Origin: Planctomycetaceae bacterium
Lineage (GTDB): Bacteria; Planctomycetota; UBA1135; GCA-002686595
Length of the DNA: 64,000 nt
Direction of reading: 5' to 3'
NCBI GenBank assembly: GCA_011525785.1
Contig: WYBT01000056.1
Coordinates: 1 to 64,000 of the forward strand
Within the stretch, counting starts at the first letter, position 1. Each line of letters opens with the position of its first letter. The notes below the pieces were generated by a model, which saw only the letters and a program-made list of their open reading frames with translations, made no database searches and was not told the origin of the DNA. Position numbers and translations under genes: made by a program. This document shows positions 18,020 through 25,590 of this stretch, in pieces.

Positions 18020-18451
18020 ATGCGCAAGCCCATCCAGCTCTTCCACGTCGCCGTGAAGGCCTTCATCGTCCGCGACGGGCGGCTCCTGATGCTGCGCGAG
18101 GCCTTCGGGCCGCAGTGCTGGGAGCTGCCCGGCGGGCGCATCGACGTGGGTGAAGAGACCCAGCCGCAGGCCCAGATCCTGCGCCGCGAGTTGCGCGAAG
18201 AGCTCGGCCCGCAGTTCGAGTGCGAGATCGCCGCGCCGCTGGTCACCTGGGTGCGTCCGATCGAGCCGCACCGCCCGCACCCGGCCTTCCTAGTGGGCTT
18301 CGAGTGCCTCGCTCCGCGCGGCGAGATCGTGCTCAGCGACGAGCACCTCGAACTGCGCTGGACCACGCGCGAGGAGTCGCTCGCGCTCGAGCACGCGCCG
18401 GGCTACTCCGCGGCGCTCGAGCACTTCTGGCGTCGGCTCGCCGGCGCGTAG
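18020..18451 (+). CDS. Nudix hydrolase
   Basis: A 143-residue single-domain protein that would hydrolyse a nucleoside diphosphate linked to another moiety. The Nudix box is at residues 38-63. GGRIDVGEE leads to RRELREELG, so the catalytic REUxEExG is intact. Between the first Glu (45) and the RE pair there are ten residues rather than the canonical seven, a stretched box. The start MRKPIQLFHVAVKAF gives the expected first beta strand. It converges on the GT2 gene with a 4-bp gap. The substrate cannot be told from sequence. Housecleaning of damaged nucleotides or ADP-sugar hydrolysis are usual roles. Confidence 0.9.
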   Translation: MRKPIQLFHVAVKAFIVRDGRLLMLREAFGPQCWELPGGRIDVGEETQPQAQILRRELREELGPQFECEIAAPLVTWVRPIEPHRPHPAFLVGFECLAPRGEIVLSDEHLELRWTTREESLALEHAPGYSAALEHFWRRLAGA

Positions 18452-18455
18452 TGAA

Positions 18456-19223
18456 CTACTTCGAGCTGCGCCGCTCGTCGCGCAGCCGCTTGCGGAACGC
18501 TCGCAAGGCCACCATGTAGCGCCACGTGTCGTGGAACACGCGCACGGTCGACTGCTTGTCGCCGCGGCGCACGAAGGGGCAGGGCACTTCGGTGATGCGC
18601 AGGCCGGCGTTGTGGGCGAGCACCATGATCTCGGTGTCCCAGAACCAGCCGCGGTCGCGCGTCTGGTCGAGCACGGGGAGCACGCGCTCGCGCACGAAGA
18701 ACTTGTAGCCCGTCTCGGTGTCGCGGTAGGGCAGGCGCAGGAACAGGCCCACGACCCAGCGGTAGCCCTGACTGAGGACGTGGCGCACGAAGCCGTTCCA
18801 GCTCACGCCCACGGAGTACTCGCGATAGGCCGTGGCCCCGTCGGCGCCGGCGTTGATCGCGGCGAGCATGCGCGGGATGTGGCGGCAGTGGACCTCGAGG
18901 TCGATGTCGAGGAAGCCCACGATGCGTCCGCGCGCGAGGCGGAAGCCCTCGCTCACCGTGCCGCCGCGGCCGACGTTCTGCGCGTGGTAGACCGCGCGCG
19001 CCTGCGGCAGCCCCGCAACCAGCTCGCGCACGATCGCGGCCGTGTTGTCGCGACTGCAGTCGTCGAGGAACACCAGCTCGTAGCTCACGCCGCTCTCGTC
19101 GAGCGTTGCGACGAGCTCGCGCACCGACTCGCGCAGGTGGCTCTCCTCCTGATAGCAGGCGATCACGACCGAGAGCTCCGGCGAGGGGCTCGCGGCCGCG
19201 CGCTGCGCAGTGCGATCGCTCAT
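18456..19223 (-). CDS. Family 2 glycosyltransferase (dolichyl-phosphate mannose synthase-like)
   Basis: A 255-residue GT-A enzyme that would transfer a sugar from a nucleotide sugar, probably to a lipid phosphate. ELSVVIACYQEESHL starts the Rossmann fold near residue 17. LVFLDDCSRDNT and GFLDIDLEV supply the Asp residues and the DxD-type metal site. ETGYKFFVRE is the acceptor-side motif typical of DPM1/GtrB-like enzymes. No membrane helices are evident beyond a possible amphipathic stretch. Its ATG overlaps the stop of the upstream GT39 gene by 4 bp (ATGA), so the two are co-translated. GT2 enzymes of this type make polyprenyl-phosphate sugars that GT39-fold enzymes use as donors, which fits this pairing. 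Confidence 0.88.
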   Translation of the reverse strand: MSDRTAQRAAASPSPELSVVIACYQEESHLRESVRELVATLDESGVSYELVFLDDCSRDNTAAIVRELVAGLPQARAVYHAQNVGRGGTVSEGFRLARGRIVGFLDIDLEVHCRHIPRMLAAINAGADGATAYREYSVGVSWNGFVRHVLSQGYRWVVGLFLRLPYRDTETGYKFFVRERVLPVLDQTRDRGWFWDTEIMVLAHNAGLRITEVPCPFVRRGDKQSTVRVFHDTWRYMVALRAFRKRLRDERRSSK

Positions 19224-20863
19224 CGACGCAGCCTAGCCTTCCACACGGTCACGCCCGCGAAGGCCTTGGTCTCGAGGATCTCGACCTGCGGGCTCGCGAC
19301 TAGGCTCTCGACCGTCGTGTCGCCCGGCGGATGCCAGTGGTTGCGCATCAGGTAGAACACGCCTTCGCCCGCTCGCGCGCGCGGATCCAGCGACCCCGGC
19401 GTGCCGTCGCCCGCGCGGTACACGAGCAGTTTCGCGTTGGCGAGCAGCTCGGCCTTCTGGCGCTCGAACTCTGCGAACGTGCGCTCGGCGAAGTCGCCGA
19501 ACCACGCGCCGAAGCGCTTGCGCACCTTGCCGCCGATCGCGCCGAGCTCCGCCGCGGGCGCGAGGTTCCGCACGTCTTGGATGCGCTTGTCGTAGTAGCA
19601 CAGCGAGCGCGGGTTGGGCTTGGAGGTGAAGATCGGACGTCCGACGACACCGGAGTCGATCTCGGCCGACAGATAGGCCGTGGCGCCGGCCCAATCCGGG
19701 TTGGGCTTGTAGATCGTCCAGCGCTCGTCCTGGTAGCGGAACATCGTCGCCAGGCTCGCGATGACGATCACCGCAGTGAGCCCTCCGAGCAGCACGTTGA
19801 CGCGCTTGCCCGCCGCGTCGAGTCCGGCGCCGAGCCACAACAGCACGAACGGCAGCGCGGCGATCGTGCTGCGCTCGATGTAGTTGCGGTGCATTCCGAC
19901 CAGGGGCAGCGCGAACAGGAACCCCGGGATCGCCAGCGCGAGAACCGCGAGCCACGGCCCGTCGGTGCGCTCCGCGCGCGCGCGGCGGATCGCGATGCCG
20001 CCGAGTACGGCCAGCACGACCCACAGCGCCGCCGCGCCGATGCGCAGCGCTTCACCCAGCGCCTCGCGCTCGGGCGCCAGCGCGCGAAACACGTTGCCGG
20101 TGAACATCCAGCCGCCGAACAGCGGGAGCAGCTCCGCCACACCGAGATCGCGCATGTAGTCCTGCGACTTCTCGAAGTGGCCGAAGGCGATCTTCACGCC
20201 GACGAACGCGGCCAGCAGCGCGAGCGCGCCGCCGTGTGCGAAGAGCAGGCGCTTCACCGCCGGCGTGAATCCGCGCGCGACGAGCGGCGAGAGCAGCGCG
20301 AGCAGCAGCACGTACACCGCCAGGTAGTAGTGCAGCGCGATCATCACGAGCAGGTTGAGCCCGTGCACGAACCACAGGAGCCTCGTGCTCTCTCCGCGCA
20401 GCAGTCGATGCCAGCAGCCGACCGCGATGAGCGCCGCAAGCGGCATCGGGCTGTAGAGGCGCGCCTCGGCCGAATACCACACGTGCACCGGCGAGAGGGC
20501 CAGCAACGCCGCCGCGATCAGCGCTGCGCGGTCCGAGACGAAGCGCCGGCCGGCCCAGAACACAGCCGGGATGCTCAGCAGCCCACAAACCATCGGCGGG
20601 ACCCGCATCGAGAGCGCGGAGTCGCCGAAGGTCGCGTTCCACACGTGCATGAACGCCACGAACAGCGGCGGATGGATGTCGACGTACAGCGTCGCGAGCA
20701 GTTGCTCGAGCGTCCCGGTGCGTTGCGTCGACATGCACGCTTCGTCGAACCAGACGCTGCGCGAGAGCAGCGGCCAGCGCAGTGCGAGCGCGAGCACGAC
20801 CAGGAACAGGAGCAGCGCGACGGTGCGCGCGCCGGGGCGCGGCGCGTCAGGCGCGGTGCGCAT
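19220..20863 (-). CDS. Membrane glycosyltransferase, GT39/ArnT-like (PMT family)
   Basis: A 547-residue membrane protein that would transfer a sugar from a polyprenyl-phosphate donor to an acceptor outside the cytoplasmic membrane. RSVWFDEACMS near residues 35-45 matches the first periplasmic loop of this fold, with its catalytic Asp-Glu. VDIHPPLFVAFMHVW and YSAEARLYS are further family hallmarks. About eleven hydrophobic segments precede a soluble C-terminal domain of ~150 residues. ATG 20863 (MRTAPDAPRPG) was chosen over an upstream frame with no family match. It is translationally coupled to the GT2 gene downstream. Likely role: glycosylating a surface lipid or protein. The acceptor is unknown. 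Confidence 0.85.
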   Translation of the reverse strand: MRTAPDAPRPGARTVALLLFLVVLALALRWPLLSRSVWFDEACMSTQRTGTLEQLLATLYVDIHPPLFVAFMHVWNATFGDSALSMRVPPMVCGLLSIPAVFWAGRRFVSDRAALIAAALLALSPVHVWYSAEARLYSPMPLAALIAVGCWHRLLRGESTRLLWFVHGLNLLVMIALHYYLAVYVLLLALLSPLVARGFTPAVKRLLFAHGGALALLAAFVGVKIAFGHFEKSQDYMRDLGVAELLPLFGGWMFTGNVFRALAPEREALGEALRIGAAALWVVLAVLGGIAIRRARAERTDGPWLAVLALAIPGFLFALPLVGMHRNYIERSTIAALPFVLLWLGAGLDAAGKRVNVLLGGLTAVIVIASLATMFRYQDERWTIYKPNPDWAGATAYLSAEIDSGVVGRPIFTSKPNPRSLCYYDKRIQDVRNLAPAAELGAIGGKVRKRFGAWFGDFAERTFAEFERQKAELLANAKLLVYRAGDGTPGSLDPRARAGEGVFYLMRNHWHPPGDTTVESLVASPQVEILETKAFAGVTVWKARLRR

Positions 20864-21190
20864 GCACGCCCTCCAACGCGGCGGATCCGGAGGCGCGCGC
20901 GGGCGCCACAGCCTCCGCGAGCCGCTGCTCGCCAGCCCCGGGCGCCGCACACGGCGCGCTCACCGCGCGGCCGTGCGGGCCAACCGCCGACGACCGCCCC
21001 GAGGGCGCGCCAGCGTTGGGGCGATGGATGGACATATCCAAAGACGGTAACCCACGGCGCGGCCTCTTAGGGAGTCCGCGGGCGCGCGGCCGTGCGCTGC
21101 CCGAGCCAGCGGCCCGGACCGCGCGAGTGGGGCGAGCGGCTGGCAAGTCGCGCAGTTGAACAGCGCGAAGATCTTGCGCTCGCGTCGCGT
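20864..21190. other. 327-bp gene-free stretch upstream of the GT39 gene
   Basis: No gene is visible. Near 21050-21070 a segment beginning AACCCACGGCGCGGCCTC closely resembles one at about 24647-24669 (21 of 23 bases identical). The stretch should hold the promoter of the GT39-GT2 pair and the end of the upstream transcript. Confidence 0.5.
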
Positions 21191-22852
21191 TCAGCTTCCG
21201 CAGAACGAAGGCCGCGCCAGTCCGCGGGCGGGCTGTCTCGCCGTGGGGAGCTGCATCGAGTCGGTGTAGCCGAGTTGCAGGAGCTCGCGTGCGCGCTCGA
21301 CATCGACCTGCGCCGTGTGCGCCGGCCCCGCGGCGCGTTCGACGTAGAGCGCCTCGATTGCGCACTGCGCCCGCAGCGCGCCCATCAGCCGCGCAACGAC
21401 GTCCGCGTGCGTCGCCGCCACGTCGGAGAGCTCCTGGGGATCTCGGGCGAGGTCGAACAGCTGTGCTGCGCGCCGCTCCTCGTCCCACACGAGGCGCCAG
21501 GGGCCCTCGCGCACCGACCACAAGCGCGCCTCGCGCCCGGGCTGGCCCAGTGCATGGCTGAACGAGGGCTCTCCGCGCAGCGACTGTCCGGTGAGCAGGC
21601 GTCGCAGGCTGCGCCCCTGCATGGCGTGCGACTGGGGCGTCGCGTCGAGCAGCTCGAGCAAGGTCGGCATCACGTCGACGGTCCGCACGAGGTCGCGCAC
21701 TCGCCGCGGCGCGACGTTCGGCGCGCGCACGATGAGGGGCACGCGCAGGAGCTCCTCGTGGAGTGCGGCGCCGTGCCCGAAGCGCCCGTGCTCGCCGAAG
21801 GCCTCGCCGTGGTCGCTGACCAGCACGACGATGGTGTTCTCGCGCAGATCGGCGGCGGACAAGCGCGCGAGCAGCGGCTTCAACTCCGCATCGGTGTAGC
21901 GCACCTCCGCGTCGTACAGATCGCGCCACAGCGCGAGCCGCTCGGGATCGAGCGCGCCCACGCCGCACTCGCGCATCTTCTCCTCGAGCCCGCGCAGATC
22001 GAGGTCGTTGGCCGGCGCGCAGTGCTCGCGATGCGCGGCGAGCAGCTGCAACCCCGCAGCGTCGATCTCGTGGGCCTGGTTCCAGCGCTGACGCACGTTG
22101 GCGAGCCGCTCGTGCTCCGCTCGCGCATCCCAGTCCGGCCGAAAGCGGCGCACGAACTCCTCTGGCGCCGCGAACGGCGTGTGCGTCTCGTAGGTGTGGA
22201 AGAAGAGGAAGAATGGCTCGTCCTTGCGCGCTTCGACCCAGTCCAGCGCATGCGCCACGTTCGAGTGCAGCCGACCGTGGCTCTTGCACTCCTCGGAGCA
22301 CGGCTCGCGCGGCGCGATCTCCGCGTTCTCGTAGGTCTCGAAGCCCTGGCCGAGCCCGAAGTCCGCAACCGCGTAGCCGCCTTCGGTGAACGCGCCCGTG
22401 CGATAGCTCTGAGAAGCGAGCGACTCCGCGAGCGTCACGACGCGCTCGCTCATCACGCCGGGTTCGTCGTAGCTCACCACGCCGTGGACGCTGGGGTAGA
22501 GCGAGGTCATGAGCGAGATCAGGCTCGGAGCGGTCCAGGGCGCAGCGCTCTGCGCGTTCTCGAACACCACCGAACCCGCGGCCCAACGATCGATGTTCGG
22601 GCTCGTGGGTCGGGCGTAGCCGTAGCAACCCAGCGAGTCCGCGCGCAGCGTGTCGAGCACGATCACGGCCACGTTCAGCGGCCGCGGCGCGGACGGGCCG
22701 CATGCTGACGTGAGGGCGAGGATCGTCGCCAGGCCTGCGATTCGCAGGCTCGTTCGCGTGTCGTCGTGGGCTCGTGCGACGCGTCGCGGAACTCCGCGGA
22801 AGTCGCGACCGCCGTCGCGAACGCGCGCGTTGTCGCGCACTTGGCCATTCAT
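21191..22852 (-). CDS. Sulfatase-like (alkaline phosphatase superfamily) lipoprotein
   Basis: A 553-residue protein of the sulfatase fold. NVAVIVLDTLRADSLGCYGY at residues 60-79 gives the first metal Asp. VLVSDHGEAFGEH supplies the second metal site. YTDAELKPLL and the DVMPTLLELL stretch are also family-typical. At the position of the CxPSR modification motif it reads PWTAPSLISLMTS, so Thr107 replaces the formylglycine Cys/Ser and Leu replaces Arg. It may therefore be a phosphatase, phosphotransferase or inactive relative rather than a true sulfatase. A lipobox LTSAC (47-51) suggests lipid anchoring. The hydrophobic signal begins only near residue 35, so the true start may lie later than ATG 22852. 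It lies upstream of the glycosyltransferase pair, same strand. Confidence 0.82.
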   Translation of the reverse strand: MNGQVRDNARVRDGGRDFRGVPRRVARAHDDTRTSLRIAGLATILALTSACGPSAPRPLNVAVIVLDTLRADSLGCYGYARPTSPNIDRWAAGSVVFENAQSAAPWTAPSLISLMTSLYPSVHGVVSYDEPGVMSERVVTLAESLASQSYRTGAFTEGGYAVADFGLGQGFETYENAEIAPREPCSEECKSHGRLHSNVAHALDWVEARKDEPFFLFFHTYETHTPFAAPEEFVRRFRPDWDARAEHERLANVRQRWNQAHEIDAAGLQLLAAHREHCAPANDLDLRGLEEKMRECGVGALDPERLALWRDLYDAEVRYTDAELKPLLARLSAADLRENTIVVLVSDHGEAFGEHGRFGHGAALHEELLRVPLIVRAPNVAPRRVRDLVRTVDVMPTLLELLDATPQSHAMQGRSLRRLLTGQSLRGEPSFSHALGQPGREARLWSVREGPWRLVWDEERRAAQLFDLARDPQELSDVAATHADVVARLMGALRAQCAIEALYVERAAGPAHTAQVDVERARELLQLGYTDSMQLPTARQPARGLARPSFCGS

Positions 22853-23063
22853 TCGCCGTCTGCCTCTCGTCTCTCTCCAAACGCTGTGACGGGCCGTCGG
22901 AGGCGTCTCGCATGTCGCGAGCCCGGACCCGCTTCGAGCGCGCGCAGCGGCGTGAGTTCGAAGACGGCTCTCGGCGCGCGCTCGACTGGTGGCGAGAGCT
23001 CGTCGCGTCAGCCCGTGAGCATTTGGAGCTGCGCGAGCGCTCTTCAGACGAACTTTGCGAGTC

Positions 23064-23171
23064 GAGCAGTACGGCGACAGAGCAGTTCTTCCACGCTAGC
23101 CGCGGCGAAGCTGCCAGCGCCGGGCGGTCCGGCGGCTAACGTGGGAGAACTGCTCTGGCGCCGTACTGCTC
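23064..23171. repeat. Long palindrome overlapping a stop codon (copy 2 of a family)
   Basis: 40-bp arms at 23064-23103 and 23132-23171 pair with three mismatches around a 28-nt loop, the same loop length as the palindrome at 9387. The arm core GTACGGCGCCAGAGCAGT matches that copy closely. Its right edge overlaps the stop codon of the secreted-protein gene at 23170. The remainder of the gene-free stretch 22853-23063 shows nothing recognisable. Confidence 0.85.
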
Positions 23172-24381
23172 ACGGACACACGTCGAAGCGCAGTCCGTTG
23201 CTGAGGTTCGTGGTCTTGGGGCTCGGAGGGTCGCGGAACCAAGCCTGCGCGTAGACGGTCTCGCCGCCTGTGAATGGCGCGCCGAGTGCGCCGGGGTTGG
23301 CGGCGATGAACTGATTCCAGTCGAGCGAGAACGAGCCGCCGCACGAGTTGGGCGCGCCGCCCGAGTTCTGCGCCTGAGTGCGCTGCGTCGGCGGAGCGGC
23401 GCACAGGAAGCTCGAGCTCGAGCCCCACGGCGTCGCGAGCGGTCCAGTGACGCTGTAGAAGAACAGGCCCGACTTGTCGCCCTCGAGGTTGGCGACGTTG
23501 AGCGTGAAGCCGACGCCTGCGCTCGCGCTCGCAGCGCCCGTGCCGCTGATCGACGGCAGGCAACCGTTGGTCGTCGTCCCCGCCGTGCAGTACGCGACGG
23601 CGCCGCACGCGGGCAGTCCGCCGAGCCGCCACAGCAAGCCATTGGGACTGCCGACCCAGCCCTCGCCATTCACGCCGTCGAGCGCGATGCCGCTCAGGAA
23701 ACTCACGCCGCTCGGCAGGGCGAGCTCCTGCACGAGCGCGCCCGCTGTCGTGAACTCGGCGACGGTCGATTCATCGCTGCTGACCAGGAGCAGGTGGCCG
23801 CTCGGCGAGATGTCGAGGTCGCCGTAGTTGATGATGAAGCCCGCGCTCGAGACCTGGAACGTGTTGAGCACCGCGCCGGTCTGCGGGTGCACCTCGGCGA
23901 TTCGATTCGCCGCTGAACCGCCGGGCACCTTGTCCTGCAGCAGGAAGAACGTGCCGCGCGTGCGGTGGTACGCGCCGCCGACCACGTGGCTGACGCCGAA
24001 GCTCGTCGTCAGGCTCGCGAGGACCGCGCCGCTCGACTTGTCGATCGCGTAGATCTCGGCCACGCCGGACTCGCCGTTGATGAACAGCAACGTGCCTTCG
24101 GGAATCGCGGTGGAGTTCAGCACGAAGCCCGCGGGCGCGAGCTCGACATCGCAGTCGTCCGCGCTCTCGCCCGGTCGCGCGACTTGCGACACGAACACGC
24201 CAGCCGGCGTGTATTGGGCGATGCTCGTTCCGAAGCAGTCGTAGACCCACAGATTGCCGGTGGCCGGGTCGAAGCCGACTCCACAGGGATCGATGTTGTT
24301 GAGCGGATTGAACGAGCCCAGGTTCGTCAGCTGCGCGTGGGCGACGGCTGAGAGCGAGAGACAGATGGCGATGCGGAGCAT
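23170..24381 (-). CDS. Secreted NHL/SMP-30-like propeller with C-terminal YRD domain
   Basis: A 403-residue exported protein. The signal peptide is MLRIAICLSLSAVAHAQ. Residues 20-260 contain repeats such as GVGFDPATGNLWVYDCFG and LDISPSGHLLLVSSDES, a six-bladed propeller pattern like NHL or SMP-30 proteins. From about residue 263, at AVAYCTAGTTTNGCLPSISG, the shared C-terminal domain begins. It includes GLFFYSVTGPLATPWGSSSS and ends AQAWFRDPPSPKTTNLSNGL...VCP. The stop codon lies inside palindrome copy 2. It is the smallest of the eight proteins bearing this domain and therefore the clearest view of a two-part layout, propeller plus tag. Function is unknown. Confidence 0.85.
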   Translation of the reverse strand: MLRIAICLSLSAVAHAQLTNLGSFNPLNNIDPCGVGFDPATGNLWVYDCFGTSIAQYTPAGVFVSQVARPGESADDCDVELAPAGFVLNSTAIPEGTLLFINGESGVAEIYAIDKSSGAVLASLTTSFGVSHVVGGAYHRTRGTFFLLQDKVPGGSAANRIAEVHPQTGAVLNTFQVSSAGFIINYGDLDISPSGHLLLVSSDESTVAEFTTAGALVQELALPSGVSFLSGIALDGVNGEGWVGSPNGLLWRLGGLPACGAVAYCTAGTTTNGCLPSISGTGAASASAGVGFTLNVANLEGDKSGLFFYSVTGPLATPWGSSSSFLCAAPPTQRTQAQNSGGAPNSCGGSFSLDWNQFIAANPGALGAPFTGGETVYAQAWFRDPPSPKTTNLSNGLRFDVCP

Positions 24382-24498
24382 GGCGGGACGCCTGTGGTTG
24401 GGGTGAATGGGGCGCTGACGGCAACGGCAGAGCTTCCATCCAGGCGCGCGGGCCGTCGTTACGCGGCAAAGCCGCAGATCTCGCGGCCGCCGCGATGC

Positions 24499-24615
24499 TC
24501 ACACGTTGCGGAACAGCAGCGCCAAACGCTCTCGCGCCTGCGCACGCAGCTCGCACAGGCTCGCCACGCTCTTCACGCGCCGCCACGGGTAGCTCGGGCG
24601 CAGCACTGCGACGAA
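24499..24615 (-). pseudogene. 3'-end fragment of a radical SAM gene
   Basis: The minus strand encodes RPSYPWRRVKSVASLCELRA and on to ALLFRNV then stop, nearly identical to the last 33 residues of the intact radical SAM gene at 26084-27463. DNA identity extends over about 100 bases, including the stop codon. Nothing of the rest of the gene is present. The fragment is on the same strand as the intact copy 1.6 kb away. Confidence 0.85.
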
Positions 24616-24734
24616 CCTCTCGAAGGGCGTGCAGTTCGTGGCGCGGAACCCACGGCACGGCCTCGTAGGACGCATCGACACGCGCCGAGGGACACCTGGG
24701 ATCCGGTGAGCGGAGTACGCTCACGTCTCGGCCC

Positions 24735-24845
24735 ATGGCCGACCCCAACCCGCTGCTCTCCGAGGACTCGCGCGACTGGGAACGGCTGATCGAGTCGCTC
24801 GGACCTGCATCGCTGCTCGTAGCGATCGAGGGGCGCATGAGCGCG
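24735..24845 (+). pseudogene. N-terminal fragment resembling an RNA polymerase sigma factor gene
   Basis: ATG 24735 opens a frame reading LLSEDSRDWERLIESLGPAS and then LLVAIEGRMSAE, the way planctomycete ECF sigma factors often begin. Similarity ends abruptly near 24840, where a different gene fragment starts. The frame continues only as low-complexity Arg-rich sequence, so it is probably broken. The family assignment is from memory of such N-termini and is moderate. Confidence 0.45.
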
Positions 24846-25000
24846 GAGTCTGCGTGCTGTTCGGCGGAGCGAATCCGACCGCGGGACCGGCGAACTACTC
24901 GGACCCGTGGGAATGGGACGGTGTCAACTGGGTGCAGCGCACGCCGGCGATCGTCCCGCCGACGCGCATCCATGCCGCGATCAGTGGCTCTCGCTCTTGA
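24845..25000 (+). pseudogene. C-terminal fragment of a kelch-like secreted protein gene
   Basis: In this frame the DNA encodes VLFGGANPTAGPANYSDPWE, then WDGVNWVQRTPAIVPPTRIHAA and a stop at 24998. FGG...DPWEWDG.NWVQR is the classic unit of kelch/galactose-oxidase-type repeats in planctomycete secreted proteins. It joins the sigma-like fragment with no gap, in a different frame, so both are remnants fused by rearrangement. Confidence 0.7.
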
Positions 25001-25036
25001 GCGGCGGCGACCGGTCATTCGACGGCATCCGGCGAG

Positions 25037-25090
25037 AACTGTCCGTGATTCAAGGACGCCTTCCGCTGAAACTGTCCCTGGATCGAGGAC
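25037..25090. repeat. Two 21-nt imperfect direct repeats, each a small inverted repeat
   Basis: 25037-25057 and 25070-25090 share AACTGTCC at the left and GGAC at the right. The second is also part of CTGTCC...GGACAG, a 6-bp inverted repeat. They sit between the gene fragments and the MNT/HEPN pair. Apart from them I see nothing recognisable in 25001-25272. Confidence 0.5.
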
Positions 25091-25272
25091 AGATACCGAA
25101 ACTAGCTTGGCCGACGCGACGTCGCGGGCCCTGTGCACGAGCTGCTTGAGCACGATGGAACGGTCGAGTCCGTCGCGGCGGCGCTCGCACAGTGCTCGCC
25201 ACGCGTGCGGCAGGGGCGCCCCCGAGGGACTGGGACGCATGCTGCCCGCTTGCGCGATGTTCGACGCGAGCG

Positions 25273-25590
25273 TTGAATCAGCCCGTTGTGGTCGAACTTC
25301 CTGGAGCGGTGAGCCAGCTGGCGTCGGATGTCGCGCGGCTCGCGCGGGCGCGCGTGGCGCCAACCGCGCGCGTGCTGCTGTTCGGCTCGTGGGCCCGCGG
25401 GACTGCCGTACCTCGCTCGGACCTCGATCTCGCGATCGACGCGGGAGAGCGCATACGTGCCGACGTGCTTCAGCGGCTGGCGTTCGACTGCGAGGAGCTG
25501 CGCACGCTGCGCAAGATCGACCTCGTCGATCTCCACGCGGCGGATCCGCAGCTGCGAGGGGCCATTCTTCGCGACGGGATCGAGCTGTGA
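25273..25590 (+). CDS. MNT-family nucleotidyltransferase (antitoxin of a HEPN/MNT pair)
   Basis: A 105-residue minimal nucleotidyltransferase. VLLFGSWARGTAVPRSDLDL holds the GS motif (38-39) and the two catalytic Asp residues (50 and 52). A third Asp lies in KIDLVDL. In characterised pairs this enzyme adds AMP to the HEPN partner and silences it. The start is uncertain: no ATG fits, TTG 25273 is used here, and GTG 25288 would also keep the domain whole. Its stop overlaps the GTG start of the HEPN gene (GTGA), so the two are coupled. The pair sits at the right end of a stretch of gene fragments, a usual position for mobile toxin-antitoxin modules. Confidence 0.85.
   Translation: MNQPVVVELPGAVSQLASDVARLARARVAPTARVLLFGSWARGTAVPRSDLDLAIDAGERIRADVLQRLAFDCEELRTLRKIDLVDLHAADPQLRGAILRDGIEL

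Noticed and set aside
16384..18366. 660-codon minus-strand frame over the secreted-protein and Nudix genes
   Set aside because: Antisense to two convincing genes with signal peptide, repeats and a Nudix box; its composition is that of a shadow frame.
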